From Bradyrhizobium sp. SRS-191 (GTDB lineage Bacteria > Pseudomonadota > Alphaproteobacteria > Rhizobiales > Xanthobacteraceae): 64,000 nucleotides of DNA. A model generated the notes under the pieces. That model searched no databases, was not told the DNA's origin, and saw nothing but the letters and a program-made list of their open reading frames with translations. Location: contig NZ_JANBVS010000007.1 in the NCBI RefSeq assembly GCF_024586915.1, positions 62,001 through 126,000 of the forward strand, given 5' to 3'. Position numbers and translations under genes: made by a program. This document shows positions 1 to 8,304 of this stretch, in pieces (the stretch's first letter is position 1; every line of letters starts with the position of its first letter).

Positions 1-519
1 GGCGGCTTCGACGCGGTGGCGATCCAGTCGCACCCCGAGCTCGAGCGCGTCAACTACGTGCATCACGCCGGCAACTCCTCAGGGATCGTCGACGGCGCCG
101 GTGCGGTGCTGCTCGGCAGCAAGGAGGCGGGTGAGAAGTACGGCATGAAGCCGCGGGCCAAGATCCGCGCCTTCGCCAATGTCGGCTCTGAGCCGGCGAT
201 GATGCTGACCGGCCCGGTCGACGTCACCGAGAAGCTGTTCGCGCGCTCCGGCATGAAGAAGTCGGACATCGATCTGTTCGAGCTCAACGAGGCCTTCGCC
301 TCGGTCGTGCTGCGCTACATGCAGGCCTTCGAAATCGACAAGGACAAGATCAACGTCAATGGCGGCGCCATCGCGCTCGGCCATCCGCTCGGCGCCACCG
401 GTGCGATGATCCTCGGCACCGTGCTCGACGAGCTCGAGCGCACCGGCAAGGCCACCGCTCTGGTCACGCTGTGCATCGGCGGCGGCATGGGCACCGCGAC
501 CATCATCGAGCGGGTGTGA
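1..519 (+). CDS. Acetyl-CoA acetyltransferase (thiolase), 3' part only
   Basis: The gene starts left of the window; 172 C-terminal codons remain, in frame from base 1 to the TGA at 517-519. It is the C-terminal half of a thiolase, which cleaves 3-ketoacyl-CoA with CoA or runs the reverse condensation. Visible family marks are the NEAFA segment near residue 96, the catalytic-His motif [15 protein letters not shown] near residues 121-135 and the second catalytic Cys in LCIGGGMG near residue 158. It is followed 140 bases later by a fatty-oxidation alpha subunit, so the pair probably forms a FadA/FadJ-like beta-oxidation unit. The exact chain-length specificity cannot be read from the fragment. 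Confidence 0.93.
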   Translation, partial: GGFDAVAIQSHPELERVNYVHHAGNSSGIVDGAGAVLLGSKEAGEKYGMKPRAKIRAFANVGSEPAMMLTGPVDVTEKLFARSGMKKSDIDLFELNEAFASVVLRYMQAFEIDKDKINVNGGAIALGHPLGATGAMILGTVLDELERTGKATALVTLCIGGGMGTATIIERV

Positions 520-524
520 CAGCC

Positions 525-601
525 GTAGGGCGGGTTAGCCGCAGGCGTAACCCGCCCTGTTGCGAGAGACGGTGGGTTACGCTGCGCTAACCCACCCTAC
601 G
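525..601. repeat. REP-like palindromic intergenic repeat
   Basis: The thiolase-fadJ gap is almost filled by a compound palindrome. It opens with GTAGGGCGGGTTAGC and closes with GCTAACCCACCCTAC, and has smaller inverted arms (GGCGTAACCCGCCC, GGTGGGTTACGC) inside. The RNA would fold as one long or two short hairpins. It looks like a dispersed REP-type element and may tune readthrough between the two genes. Confidence 0.7.
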
Positions 602-659
602 ATCGACGAATACAGGACAACGCCGCGCCGACCGGCTGCTGGCACCGAGGGAGCACCAT

Positions 660-2873
660 ATGGCCTTCAAGAACTTCAAACTCGAAACCGATGCCGACGG
701 CATTGCGCTGATCACCTGGGACATTCCGGGCCGTTCGATGAACGTGCTCGACGAGACCTCGACCAACGAGCTCGAGGCCCTGGTCAAGCAGACCACCGCC
801 GACGCCGCCATCAAGGGCGTCGTCATCACCTCGGCCAAGGAGGCGTTCTGCGCCGGCGCCGATCTGTCCATGCTCGAAGGCATGAACCGCATCTACGCGG
901 ACGTGCTGAAGAGCAAGGGCGAGGAAGCCGCCAACCAGATGCTGTTCGACACCAGCCGGCGCTTCTCGCAGATCAACCGCGCGATGGAGACCTCGGGCAA
1001 GCCGTGGGTCGCCGCGATCAACGGTCTCGCGCTCGGCGGCGGCTTCGAGATCACGCTGTCGTGCCACTACCGCGTCGCGGCCGAGAACCCGAAGACCCGC
1101 CTCGGCCTGCCCGAGATCAAGGTCGGCCTGTTCCCTGGCGCCGGCGGCACCCAGCGCGTGCCGCGCATCGTGCAGCCGCAGGACGCGATGAACCTGCTGC
1201 TGAAGGGCGAGGCGCTCACCCTCGACAAGGCCAAGGCGCTCAAGCTGGTCGATGCGATCGTGCCTGCCGCGGACCTGATCAAGGCCGCCAAGGACTGGAT
1301 CAAGGGCGGCGGCAAGGCGGTTCAGCCGTGGGACGAGAAGGGCTTCAAGCTGCCCGGCGGCCCGGTATTCTCCAAGAACGGCATGATGATGTTCCCGGCG
1401 GGCAACGCCATCTACCGCCGCGAGACCTACGACAATTATCCTGCCGCGCGCGCCATCATGAGCTGCGTGTATGAGGGCCTGCAGCTGCCGATCGACGCCG
1501 CGCTGCGCGTCGAGTCGCGCTACTTCACCAAGATACTGCGCTCCAAGGAAGCGGCGGCGATGATCCGCAGCCTGTTCCTGTCGATGCAGGAATTGAACAA
1601 GGGCGCGCGTCGTCCGGCCGATGTGCCGGCGACCAAGCTGAAGAAGATCGCCGTGATCGGCGCCGGCTTCATGGGCGCCTCCGTCGGCTACGTGTCGGCG
1701 CGCGGCGGCCTCGAAGTCGTGCTGATCGATCGCGACCAGGAGAGTGCCGACAAGGGCCGCGCGCATGCGCAGGGCGTGGTCGACGGTCTGGTCAAGAAGG
1801 GCCGCACCAAGCCCGGCGAGGCCGAGGCGATCATGGGCCGCATCACCGCGACCGCCGACTACGCCGCGCTCAAGGATTGCGATCTCGTCATCGAGGCCGT
1901 GTTCGAGGACCGCAAGGTCAAGGCCGAGACCTACGCCAAGGCGCAGGCCTATCTGAAGGACGGCGCGATCTTCGCGTCGAACACCTCGACCCTGCCGATC
2001 ACCTCGCTGGCCGAGGAGTTCAAGGACCAGGGCCGCTTCATCGGCATCCACTTCTTCTCGCCGGTCGAGAAGATGATGCTGGTCGAGATCATCATGGGCA
2101 AGGCCACCGGCGACGTCGCGTTGGCGACCGCGCTGGATTATGTCCGCACCATCGGCAAGACGCCGATCGTGGTCAACGACTCCCGCGGCTTCTTCGCCAA
2201 CCGCTGCGTGATGCGCTACATCGCCGAGGGCAACGAGATGTTCCTCGAGGGCGTGCCGCCGGCGCTGATCGAGAACGCCGCCAAGATGGCCGGCATGCCG
2301 GTCGGCCCGCTGTCACTGTCGGACGAGGTCGCGCTCGATCTCGGCCTGAAGATCATGAAGGCGACCGAGCACGATCTCGGCGCCAACGCGATCAACCAGG
2401 ACCACAAGAAGCTGATGGTCGAGCTGGTCGAGAAGCAGGGCCGCTTCGGCCGCAAGAACGCCAAGGGTTTTTACGACTATCCCGAGAAGGGCAAGGGTCA
2501 GAAGAGCCTGTGGCCGGATCTCGCGAAGCTGCAGCCCAAGCATCTCGATCCCGATACGCTCGATGTCGAGGAGCTGAAGCAGCGCTTCCTGGTGGTGCAG
2601 GCGGTGGAAGCCGCGCGCACCGTGGAGGACCACGTCATCACCGACGTGCGCGAGGCCGATGTCGGCTCCATCCTCGGCTTCGGCTTCGCCCCGTTCACCG
2701 GCGGCACGCTGTCCTACATCGACTTCATGGGGACGAAAAAGTTCGTCGAGCTGTGCCACAAGTACACGGCGAAGTACGGCTCGCGCTTCGCCCCGCCGAA
2801 GCTGCTGGAGGAGATGGCCGCCAAGGGCGAAACCTTCTACGGCCGCTTCCCGCCGAAGAAGGCGGCGGCTTGA
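660..2873 (+). CDS. fadJ: Fatty oxidation complex alpha subunit (enoyl-CoA hydratase / 3-hydroxyacyl-CoA dehydrogenase)
   Basis: This 737-residue bifunctional enzyme carries out the hydration and NAD-dependent dehydrogenation steps of beta-oxidation in the cytoplasm. Residues 1-200 form a crotonase domain with the oxyanion-hole segments FCAGADLSML and ALGGGFEI and the catalytic region LPEIKVGLFPGAGG. Residues 325-510 form the NAD-binding domain, with a Rossmann motif GAGFMGAS near 331 and the catalytic His in GIHFFSPVEKMM near 463. A C-terminal 3HCDH domain follows. The ATG at 660 has GAGGGAG upstream. Length and domain order fit FadB/FadJ proteins. The upstream thiolase is the natural partner beta subunit. 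Confidence 0.95.
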   Translation: MAFKNFKLETDADGIALITWDIPGRSMNVLDETSTNELEALVKQTTADAAIKGVVITSAKEAFCAGADLSMLEGMNRIYADVLKSKGEEAANQMLFDTSRRFSQINRAMETSGKPWVAAINGLALGGGFEITLSCHYRVAAENPKTRLGLPEIKVGLFPGAGGTQRVPRIVQPQDAMNLLLKGEALTLDKAKALKLVDAIVPAADLIKAAKDWIKGGGKAVQPWDEKGFKLPGGPVFSKNGMMMFPAGNAIYRRETYDNYPAARAIMSCVYEGLQLPIDAALRVESRYFTKILRSKEAAAMIRSLFLSMQELNKGARRPADVPATKLKKIAVIGAGFMGASVGYVSARGGLEVVLIDRDQESADKGRAHAQGVVDGLVKKGRTKPGEAEAIMGRITATADYAALKDCDLVIEAVFEDRKVKAETYAKAQAYLKDGAIFASNTSTLPITSLAEEFKDQGRFIGIHFFSPVEKMMLVEIIMGKATGDVALATALDYVRTIGKTPIVVNDSRGFFANRCVMRYIAEGNEMFLEGVPPALIENAAKMAGMPVGPLSLSDEVALDLGLKIMKATEHDLGANAINQDHKKLMVELVEKQGRFGRKNAKGFYDYPEKGKGQKSLWPDLAKLQPKHLDPDTLDVEELKQRFLVVQAVEAARTVEDHVITDVREADVGSILGFGFAPFTGGTLSYIDFMGTKKFVELCHKYTAKYGSRFAPPKLLEEMAAKGETFYGRFPPKKAAA

Positions 2874-2917
2874 CGGCCACCAGCGGCCTGTGGCGCAAGC
2901 TCGCTAGCGCCCCATCG

Positions 2918-2967
2918 CCGGTGCACTCCCCTCCCCCTTGCGGGGAGGGGTCGGGGGTGGGGATCTC
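2918..2967. repeat. GC-rich palindromic repeat, copy A (left)
   Basis: The core CCCCTCCCCCTTGCGGGGAG forms a hairpin and is followed by a GGGGGTGGGG tail. An inverted copy lies at 3281-3332, on the other side of a small antitoxin-like gene. Two more inverted copies occur at 49867-49916 and 50021-50070. Confidence 0.8.
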
Positions 2968-2997
2968 AGGAAAAGGTCTCAGTTGGTGAGACCTCTT

Positions 2998-3225
2998 TCA
3001 TTTCGAAGTCTCAGCACGAGATTTGCTCGCAAATTCGTGCTCGATATCGTCCCACGGTGCAGCGCCTCGCGCATCCGCATCGAAGGTGGCCATGCGACGG
3101 GTCACTTCGGCTTGTTGAGCTGAAGTCAGCTGCACGTCTTCGGTTGTCAGGCTGTCCCACAGCAGCTCGATGAGAACGAGCCGTTGTTTCGTGGTCAGCT
3201 TGGAAATCTCGACCGGAAGGGACAT
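2998..3225 (-). CDS. Addiction-module antitoxin-like protein (CHP02574 / Unstb_antitox type), orphan
   Basis: This 75-residue acidic protein has the layout of the putative addiction-module component family: a short N-terminal helix (MSLPVEISKLTTKQRLVLIE), a central LLWDSL motif, and an Arg/Asp-rich C-terminal part with a PWDDIE segment near residues 57-62. Members usually sit just upstream of a RelE/ParE-type toxin. The start at 3225 was chosen because the family begins here and GAGG lies 8 bases upstream; in-frame starts further upstream add an unrelated N-terminus. No toxin gene follows: the next gene is a glutathione S-transferase. It is therefore an orphan, enclosed between inverted repeats at 2918-2967 and 3281-3332. 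Confidence 0.7.
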   Translation of the reverse strand: MSLPVEISKLTTKQRLVLIELLWDSLTTEDVQLTSAQQAEVTRRMATFDADARGAAPWDDIEHEFASKSRAETSK

Positions 3226-3280
3226 CAGGTTAGCCTCAGTTGAAGACGGGAGGTCCAGGGACATCGTTAGAGTCCCCGTG

Positions 3281-3332
3281 TGGACCCCCACCCCCTACCC
3301 CTCCCCGCAAGGGGGAGGGGGGCTCACCGGCT
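3281..3332. repeat. GC-rich palindromic repeat, copy A (right, inverted)
   Basis: This is an inverted copy of the 2918-2967 element. Its reverse complement gives the same CCCCTCCCCCTTGCGGGGAG core, then the G-rich tail. Together the two copies enclose the orphan antitoxin-like gene. Confidence 0.8.
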
Positions 3333-3372
3333 TCGCGGCCACACGGTCGCGTCCTAGAAAGCGAGCTTTAGC

Positions 3373-3987
3373 TCACCCCGCCTTCATCAGCCCTTCCTTC
3401 TCCAGCGCCTCCTGCACCTTCGGGCGGGCCGCGACGCGGTTCTTGTAGGCGACCAGGTTCGGCATCGCCGACAGGTCGAACTTCATCCGGTCGGCCCAGG
3501 TCAGCACCGTGAACAGGTAGCCGTCGGCGACGGTGAACTCCTTGCCCATCAGATAGTCGCGGCCGGCGAGCTGGCTGTCGATGTATTTGAACTTGCCCAT
3601 CACCCGGTCCTTGAAGAAGGCCTTGGCGTCGTCGGCGAGCACCGGCGAGAACATCGGGCCGAAATTCTTGTGCAGCTCGGAGGTGATGAAGTTCAGCCAC
3701 TCCAAGAGCTTGTAGCGCTCGCCGCTGTCGCGGGCTGGCGCCAGGCCCTTGTCCTTGGCCTGGTCGGCGATCATCTGGACGATGACCGGGCCTTCGGTCA
3801 CGATTTCGCCGCTCGGCAGCCCCAGGGCGGGCACCTGGCCCTTCGGATTGACCTTCAGGTAATCATCGCCATTTTCCAGGGTCTTGGCGCGCAGATCGAC
3901 CTTCACCAGATCGTAGGGCAGGCCGGCTTCGAGCAGGGCGATATGGGGCGACAGCGAGCAGGCGCCGGGTGAATAATAAAGCTTCAT
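3373..3987 (-). CDS. gst: Glutathione S-transferase (beta-class-like)
   Basis: This 204-residue cytoplasmic enzyme conjugates glutathione to electrophiles. The N-terminal thioredoxin-like domain opens with MKLYYSPGACSLSPHIALLE; Cys10 is the residue typical of bacterial beta-class enzymes, and KGQVPALGL supplies the cis-Pro of the glutathione site. The C-terminal helical domain follows from about residue 85. The start at 3987 is supported by GGAGGACAT upstream and by the family N-terminus; a longer frame to 4062 lacks support. It is divergent from a MarR regulator, and an 18-base palindrome lies between them, so MarR control is likely. A glutathione-synthesis gene (gshA) lies 0.7 kb away. Confidence 0.92.
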   Translation of the reverse strand: MKLYYSPGACSLSPHIALLEAGLPYDLVKVDLRAKTLENGDDYLKVNPKGQVPALGLPSGEIVTEGPVIVQMIADQAKDKGLAPARDSGERYKLLEWLNFITSELHKNFGPMFSPVLADDAKAFFKDRVMGKFKYIDSQLAGRDYLMGKEFTVADGYLFTVLTWADRMKFDLSAMPNLVAYKNRVAARPKVQEALEKEGLMKAG

Positions 3988-4075
3988 CCTGTATGTCCTC
4001 CGTGAGACCGTTTTGGGTGGAACCAACTGGGCGGTAACACCCGCCCCTAAATGCATTGGCATGGAATCGTCAAGA

Positions 4076-4093
4076 TTGATGCAGCTGCATCAA
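4076..4093. promoter_or_regulatory. Perfect 18-bp palindrome, likely MarR operator
   Basis: TTGATGCAGCTGCATCAA is an uninterrupted dyad between the divergent gst and marR genes. Size, symmetry and position match MarR-family operators, which are recognised by a winged-helix dimer. Binding here would block both promoters. No other long palindrome was seen in this gap. Confidence 0.65.
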
Positions 4094-4131
4094 ATGCGCT
4101 AGAACGAGGACCAGAGGATACGAGCCGGCCC

Positions 4132-4620
4132 ATGAAACGCAAACCATCGACCGAGGCGACCGCCGCCTGGATCCGCCTGATGCGGGTCCAGAGCCGGGTG
4201 CTGGACTGCGTCGAGCAGGAGCTGAAGAAGGCCGGTTTCCCGCCGCTCGCGTGGTATGATGCGCTTCTCGAGCTGTCGCGCGCGCCCTCCGGCGAGCTGC
4301 GCCCGGTCGAGCTCGAGCGTCAGATGCTGATCCCGCAATATTCGACCTCGCGGCTGATCGACCGGCTGGTCGATGAAGGTCTGGTCACCAGGCGCGAATG
4401 CAAGATGGACAAGCGCGGCCAGTTCGTCGAGATCACCGAGGCCGGCCGCGAGCTGCAGAAGCGAATGTGGTCGGCCTATTCGGCCGCGATCGAGAAGCAT
4501 GTCGGCTCGAAGCTGTCGGATACCGATGCCGCCAAGCTCTGCATGCTGCTGGATCGACTCGGTTGCTCCTGCGGTCAGGCCGCGCCGTTGGCGGCCGGAG
4601 AGGGCGCGTCGACCCGATGA
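4132..4620 (+). CDS. MarR family transcriptional regulator
   Basis: This 162-residue winged-helix regulator has N-terminal dimerisation helices, then the DNA-binding helix in ERQMLIPQYSTSRLIDRLV (about residues 59-77), and the wing around RRECKMDKRGQFVEITEAG. MarR proteins usually repress their own gene and a divergent neighbour and release DNA on binding small phenolic or oxidising ligands. Here the neighbour is a glutathione S-transferase with a shared palindrome at 4076-4093. The C-terminus contains a Cys pair (GCSCG) that could sense oxidants, though this is a guess. The start at 4132 follows a GAGGATA segment; upstream in-frame codons run through the operator, so they were rejected. Confidence 0.88.
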   Translation: MKRKPSTEATAAWIRLMRVQSRVLDCVEQELKKAGFPPLAWYDALLELSRAPSGELRPVELERQMLIPQYSTSRLIDRLVDEGLVTRRECKMDKRGQFVEITEAGRELQKRMWSAYSAAIEKHVGSKLSDTDAAKLCMLLDRLGCSCGQAAPLAAGEGASTR

Positions 4621-4716
4621 CCCATCCGCTTCCCATCACATCCGCGGCTCCCCGGAGTCCGCGGCCCTTCCTGTCACCACGCGCGACCATCGAAGCGCTT
4701 CTGAACCGAGACTCCC

Positions 4717-6087
4717 ATGGCGCGTGACCAGATCGATATGACCCCGCTGCAGTCGCGCGACGAGCTCGTGGCGTGGCTGGAGGCCGGCGTGAAGCCGCCG
4801 TCCGCGTTTCGCATCGGCACCGAGCACGAGAAGACGCCGTTCACGCTCGACGGTCACCGCCCCGTGCCTTACGAGGGCGCACGCGGCATCGGCGCGCTGC
4901 TCGAAGGCATGAAGCTGCTGCTCGGCTGGGAGCCGATCATGGAGCGCGGCAACATCATCGGGCTCTATGACGTCACCGGCGGCGGGGCCATCTCGCTCGA
5001 GCCGGGCGGCCAGTTCGAACTCTCAGGCGCCCCGGTCGAGACCGTGCACCAGACCCAGAGCGAACTGATGGCGCATCTGGCGCAGGTGCGCGAGATCGCC
5101 ACCCCGCTCGGCATCGGCTTCCTCGGCCTCGGCATGACGCCGTCCTGGTCGCGCGACGAAATCCCGGTGATGCCCAAGGGCCGCTACAAGATCATGCGCG
5201 GCTACATGCCGAAGGTCGGCAGCTACGGCCTCGACATGATGTTCCGGACCTGCACGGTGCAGACCAATCTCGACTTCTCCTCGGAAGCCGACATGATCAA
5301 GAAGCTGCGCGTCTCGGTCGCGCTGCAGCCGATCGCCACCGCGCTGTTCGCCAACTCGCCCTTCACCGAGGGCAAGCCGAACGGCTTCCTGTCGTTCCGC
5401 TCGGAGATCTGGCGCGACACCGACAATCAGCGCGCCGGCATGATCCCCTGGGCGTTCGAGGACGGCATGGGGTTTGAGCGCTGGGTCGACTACGCGCTCG
5501 ACGTCCCCATGTACTTCGTCAAGCGCGAGGAAGACTACATCGACGTCTCCGGCACGTCGTTCCGCCAGTTCTTCGAAGGCAAGAATCCGGCAATGCCCGG
5601 CGAGCGCCCGACACTCTCGGATTGGGCCAATCATCTCTCGACCGCATTCCCTGAGGTCCGCCTGAAGCGCTATCTGGAAATGCGCGGCGCCGACGGCGTG
5701 CCGTGGGGCCGACTGCCGGCGCTGCCGGCGTTCTGGGTCGGCCTGCTCTATGACGACACCAGCCTCGATGCCGCCTGGGACCTGGTCAAGAACTGGACTG
5801 CGTTCGAGCGCCAGAACCTGCGCGACGACGTTCCACGGCTCGGCTTCAAGGCGCGCATCCGCAATCGCTACGTGTTCGAGGTGGCCAAGGACTGCCTGAC
5901 GCTGGCGCATCATGGCCTGCGCCGGCGCAACCGCGTCGACCATCATGGCCGCGACGAGAGCCGCTACCTCGAGCCGCTCGACCAGATCATCGATTGCGGC
6001 CGCTCCCCCGCGGAGGAGATGCTGGAGAAGTACAACGGCCCGTGGCACGGCTCGGTCGAGCCGGCCTATGACGAATACGCGTTCTGA
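4717..6087 (+). CDS. gshA: Glutamate-cysteine ligase (type 2, plant/alphaproteobacterial)
   Basis: This 456-residue enzyme makes gamma-glutamylcysteine from glutamate, cysteine and ATP, the first step of glutathione synthesis. Family marks run through the whole length: the FRIGTEHEK substrate/metal-binding segment near residue 30, SLEPGGQFELSGAP near residue 95, the GYMPKVGSYGLDMMFRTCTV stretch near residue 165, and DVSGTSFRQFF near 275. Length fits the alphaproteobacterial/plant class rather than the E. coli class. The gene has the same orientation as marR and starts 96 bases after its end, close to a glutathione S-transferase, so the locus is thiol-oriented. Confidence 0.95.
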   Translation: MARDQIDMTPLQSRDELVAWLEAGVKPPSAFRIGTEHEKTPFTLDGHRPVPYEGARGIGALLEGMKLLLGWEPIMERGNIIGLYDVTGGGAISLEPGGQFELSGAPVETVHQTQSELMAHLAQVREIATPLGIGFLGLGMTPSWSRDEIPVMPKGRYKIMRGYMPKVGSYGLDMMFRTCTVQTNLDFSSEADMIKKLRVSVALQPIATALFANSPFTEGKPNGFLSFRSEIWRDTDNQRAGMIPWAFEDGMGFERWVDYALDVPMYFVKREEDYIDVSGTSFRQFFEGKNPAMPGERPTLSDWANHLSTAFPEVRLKRYLEMRGADGVPWGRLPALPAFWVGLLYDDTSLDAAWDLVKNWTAFERQNLRDDVPRLGFKARIRNRYVFEVAKDCLTLAHHGLRRRNRVDHHGRDESRYLEPLDQIIDCGRSPAEEMLEKYNGPWHGSVEPAYDEYAF

Positions 6088-6334
6088 TCGGAGCGGCTGA
6101 ACCTGCGGTCGTCGCGGGTTCGGCGCGCCGCCACCGGTTTTTGGCGCAGACGGCGCTCGATCTACTTTTTTGTTGCGATTTGTGTCTGCTGCGCGGTTCG
6201 AGGCCCGCGCCCAGGAGCTCCAGCGGCGCTTTGCTTAGAGCTGTTCCAAGACGCCAATGCCGTTCATGCGCCATACAGGTTCGTGGCGATCAAATGACCA
6301 CCCAAAAGCACGCAAGAAAACACAAGCGTTAACA

Positions 6335-7006
6335 ATGGGTCGGATGGTTCAGCGGCGCGCGGGGCGCTTCATCGGGGCATGGCTGCGGGCACTGGCGTGC
6401 CTGCTCGCGGCCCTGTGCCTGACGCCCGCTGATGCCCAGACCTATTCCGACCGTCCCGGCGGCGACTACATGAGCGCGCCGATCGCCTCAGGCGACCCGG
6501 CCGATTGCGCGCTGCTGTGCGAGCACGACCGGCGCTGCCGCGCCTGGAGCTTCAACTATCCGACCGTGATGGAAGCCGGCGCCGTTTGCTGGCTGAAGAA
6601 CAGCGTGCCGGCGCGGGTTCCTGACAATTGCTGCGTCTCAGGCGTGCGCGGCGCCGGTGTCGTCGAGATCCGCAACGATGCGGTGGAGACCTCGATCGAT
6701 CGGCCCGGCGGCGACTATCGCAGCTTCGACATCAAGACCACCGATCTCAAGGCCAACGACAAGGTGGAAAAGCCCGCCGACAAGGTCGCTGACAAGGGCA
6801 GCGACACCAAAGTGGCGGACAAGAAGGACGAGAAGGCCGCCGACGCCGAGGAGATCTGCAAAGCCGCCTGCACCGGCGACAACAAATGCCGCGCCTGGAC
6901 CTTTGCGCGGCCCGGCTATGCGGGCAAGGAGGCACACTGCTTCCTGAAGAAGGAGATCAAGCCGCCACGGCGCAAGGCCGGTTTCACGTCCGGCGTCGTG
7001 CGCTGA
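6335..7006 (+). CDS. Secreted PAN/Apple-domain protein with Lys/Asp-rich insert
   Basis: This 223-residue protein has a signal peptide (RRAGRFIGAWLRALACLLAA, cleavage after PADAQ) and two PAN-type modules. Each begins with a DRPGGDY motif, at about residues 40 and 125, and carries the Cys pattern CxxxCxxDxxCxAWxF, as in CALLCEHDRRCRAWSF and CKAACTGDNKCRAWTF. PAN domains are disulfide-stapled adhesion folds that bind proteins or sugars. The second module is interrupted after RSFDIKTTD by about 35 residues rich in Lys, Asp and Ala with repeated KVADK units. The first ATG of the longer frame at 6257 gives no signal peptide, so 6335 was chosen. Ligand unknown; a periplasmic or surface site is inferred. 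Confidence 0.8.
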   Translation: MGRMVQRRAGRFIGAWLRALACLLAALCLTPADAQTYSDRPGGDYMSAPIASGDPADCALLCEHDRRCRAWSFNYPTVMEAGAVCWLKNSVPARVPDNCCVSGVRGAGVVEIRNDAVETSIDRPGGDYRSFDIKTTDLKANDKVEKPADKVADKGSDTKVADKKDEKAADAEEICKAACTGDNKCRAWTFARPGYAGKEAHCFLKKEIKPPRRKAGFTSGVVR

Positions 7007-7143
7007 GGCGTCGAGCCCCTGGCCGTCAGGATTATTTTCTCCGTCAGCGCGTAACATTGCAGCGGTCCCGTTCGAAATGAGTTGCGCCGCCGGAGTTCTT
7101 TTGCCGGCTGCTCGTCGCAACGCAAAGATCGGGATTTGCCAGG

Positions 7144-7542
7144 ATGTTTTCGCGCAGGTTTTTCGCCACCGCAGCCGTGGCTGCCACGGTCGCCGTGGCC
7201 GGGTTTGGCACGGCCTTCGCCGTCGAAACCACCCCCTATTCGGACGCTGCCTTCAAGGCGGCGCAGACCGCAGGCCAACCGATCCTGATCGAGATACACG
7301 CCGGCTGGTGCCCAACCTGCAAGGCGCAGAAGCCGATCATCGACAAGCTCGCGGCCGAGCCGAAATTCAAGGACCTGAAGATCTTCCGCGTCGATTTCGA
7401 CGACCAGAAGCCGGCGGTGAAGGGCTTCGGCGCGCAGATGCAGTCGACGCTGATCGTGTTCAAGGGCGCGAGCGAGACCGGGCGCTCCGTCGGCGACACC
7501 AAGGAAGCCTCGATTGCCGCGCTGCTCGACAAGAGCCTGTAA
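7144..7542 (+). CDS. Exported thioredoxin-like protein
   Basis: This 132-residue protein has an N-terminal signal (SRRFFATAAVAATVAVAG, Tat-like twin Arg) and a thioredoxin fold with the redox motif WCPTC at residues 55-59 and a later TLIVFKG strand in place of the usual cis-Pro loop. It ends 6 bases before a CcdA-type membrane protein, so the two are almost certainly co-transcribed and probably work as a pair: CcdA passes electrons from cytoplasmic thioredoxin across the membrane to this periplasmic partner. Clients are unknown. Cytochrome c maturation or disulfide repair are the usual ones. Confidence 0.88.
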   Translation: MFSRRFFATAAVAATVAVAGFGTAFAVETTPYSDAAFKAAQTAGQPILIEIHAGWCPTCKAQKPIIDKLAAEPKFKDLKIFRVDFDDQKPAVKGFGAQMQSTLIVFKGASETGRSVGDTKEASIAALLDKSL

Positions 7543-7548
7543 CGCATC

Positions 7549-8265
7549 ATGATCGCGCTGGCGCTGGCCTTTCTGGCCGGCCTGCTCTCGATCCTGTCGC
7601 CCTGCGTGCTGCCGCTGGTGCCGATCGTGCTCGGCGCCGCGGCCTCGGCGCATCCACGCGGCGTGGTGGCGCTGGCGGCAGGCCTCGCGCTGTCCTTCAC
7701 CGGCATCGGCCTGTTCATTGCGCTCGCTGGCAATCGGCTGGGTCTCGATGCCGGCGCGTTCCGCCTAGTCGCGGCGGTGATCATGCTGGCGATCGGCGTC
7801 GTCCTGCTGGTGCCCTCCTGGCAGGCGCAACTCGCCGTCGCCGGCGGCCCGGTGCAGCGCTGGGCCGACCGGCATTCACAAGGCTTCGCGGTGTCGGGCG
7901 CGGGCGGTCAGTTCGTGATCGGGCTCCTGCTCGGCGCCGTCTGGTCGCCCTGTGTGGGACCGACGCTGGGCGCCGCCTCACTGCTGGCCTCGCAGGGGCG
8001 CGACCTCGTCCGCGTCACCCTGACGATGCTCGCGTTCGGCCTTGGCGCCGGCCTGCCGCTGGTCGTGCTCGGAATGGTGTCGCGGACCACCATGATGCGG
8101 CTCCGCGAGCGGCTGCTGTCCGCCGGCAAGCTCGGCAAGATGCTGATGGGCGCCGCGTTCGCGGTCGTGGCGGTCGCGATCCTCAGCGGCGCGGACAAGC
8201 AGCTCGAGGCCTGGCTGGTCGCGATCTCACCGGCGTGGCTGACGGAACTGACGACGTCAATCTAA
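7549..8265 (+). CDS. ccdA: CcdA/DsbD-type transmembrane thiol reductant carrier
   Basis: This 238-residue membrane protein has about six hydrophobic helices. The two redox Cys sit in the paired motifs SPCVLPLVP (residues 17-25) and SPCVGPTLG (about residues 127-135), the signature of CcdA/DsbD beta domains. It moves reducing equivalents from the cytoplasm to periplasmic thioredoxin-like proteins. The preceding gene encodes just such a protein 6 bases upstream. Sequence alone does not show whether the target is cytochrome c maturation or general disulfide reduction. Confidence 0.88.
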   Translation: MIALALAFLAGLLSILSPCVLPLVPIVLGAAASAHPRGVVALAAGLALSFTGIGLFIALAGNRLGLDAGAFRLVAAVIMLAIGVVLLVPSWQAQLAVAGGPVQRWADRHSQGFAVSGAGGQFVIGLLLGAVWSPCVGPTLGAASLLASQGRDLVRVTLTMLAFGLGAGLPLVVLGMVSRTTMMRLRERLLSAGKLGKMLMGAAFAVVAVAILSGADKQLEAWLVAISPAWLTELTTSI

Positions 8266-8304
8266 ATTGCCCACGGGACGCGCTGGCCGCGCAACACGCT
8301 CGCT

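Noticed and set aside
6099-6121. Hairpin GAACCTGCG / CGCGGGTTC after gshA as a terminator
   Set aside because: One wobble pair, short stem and no U-run; too weak to list.
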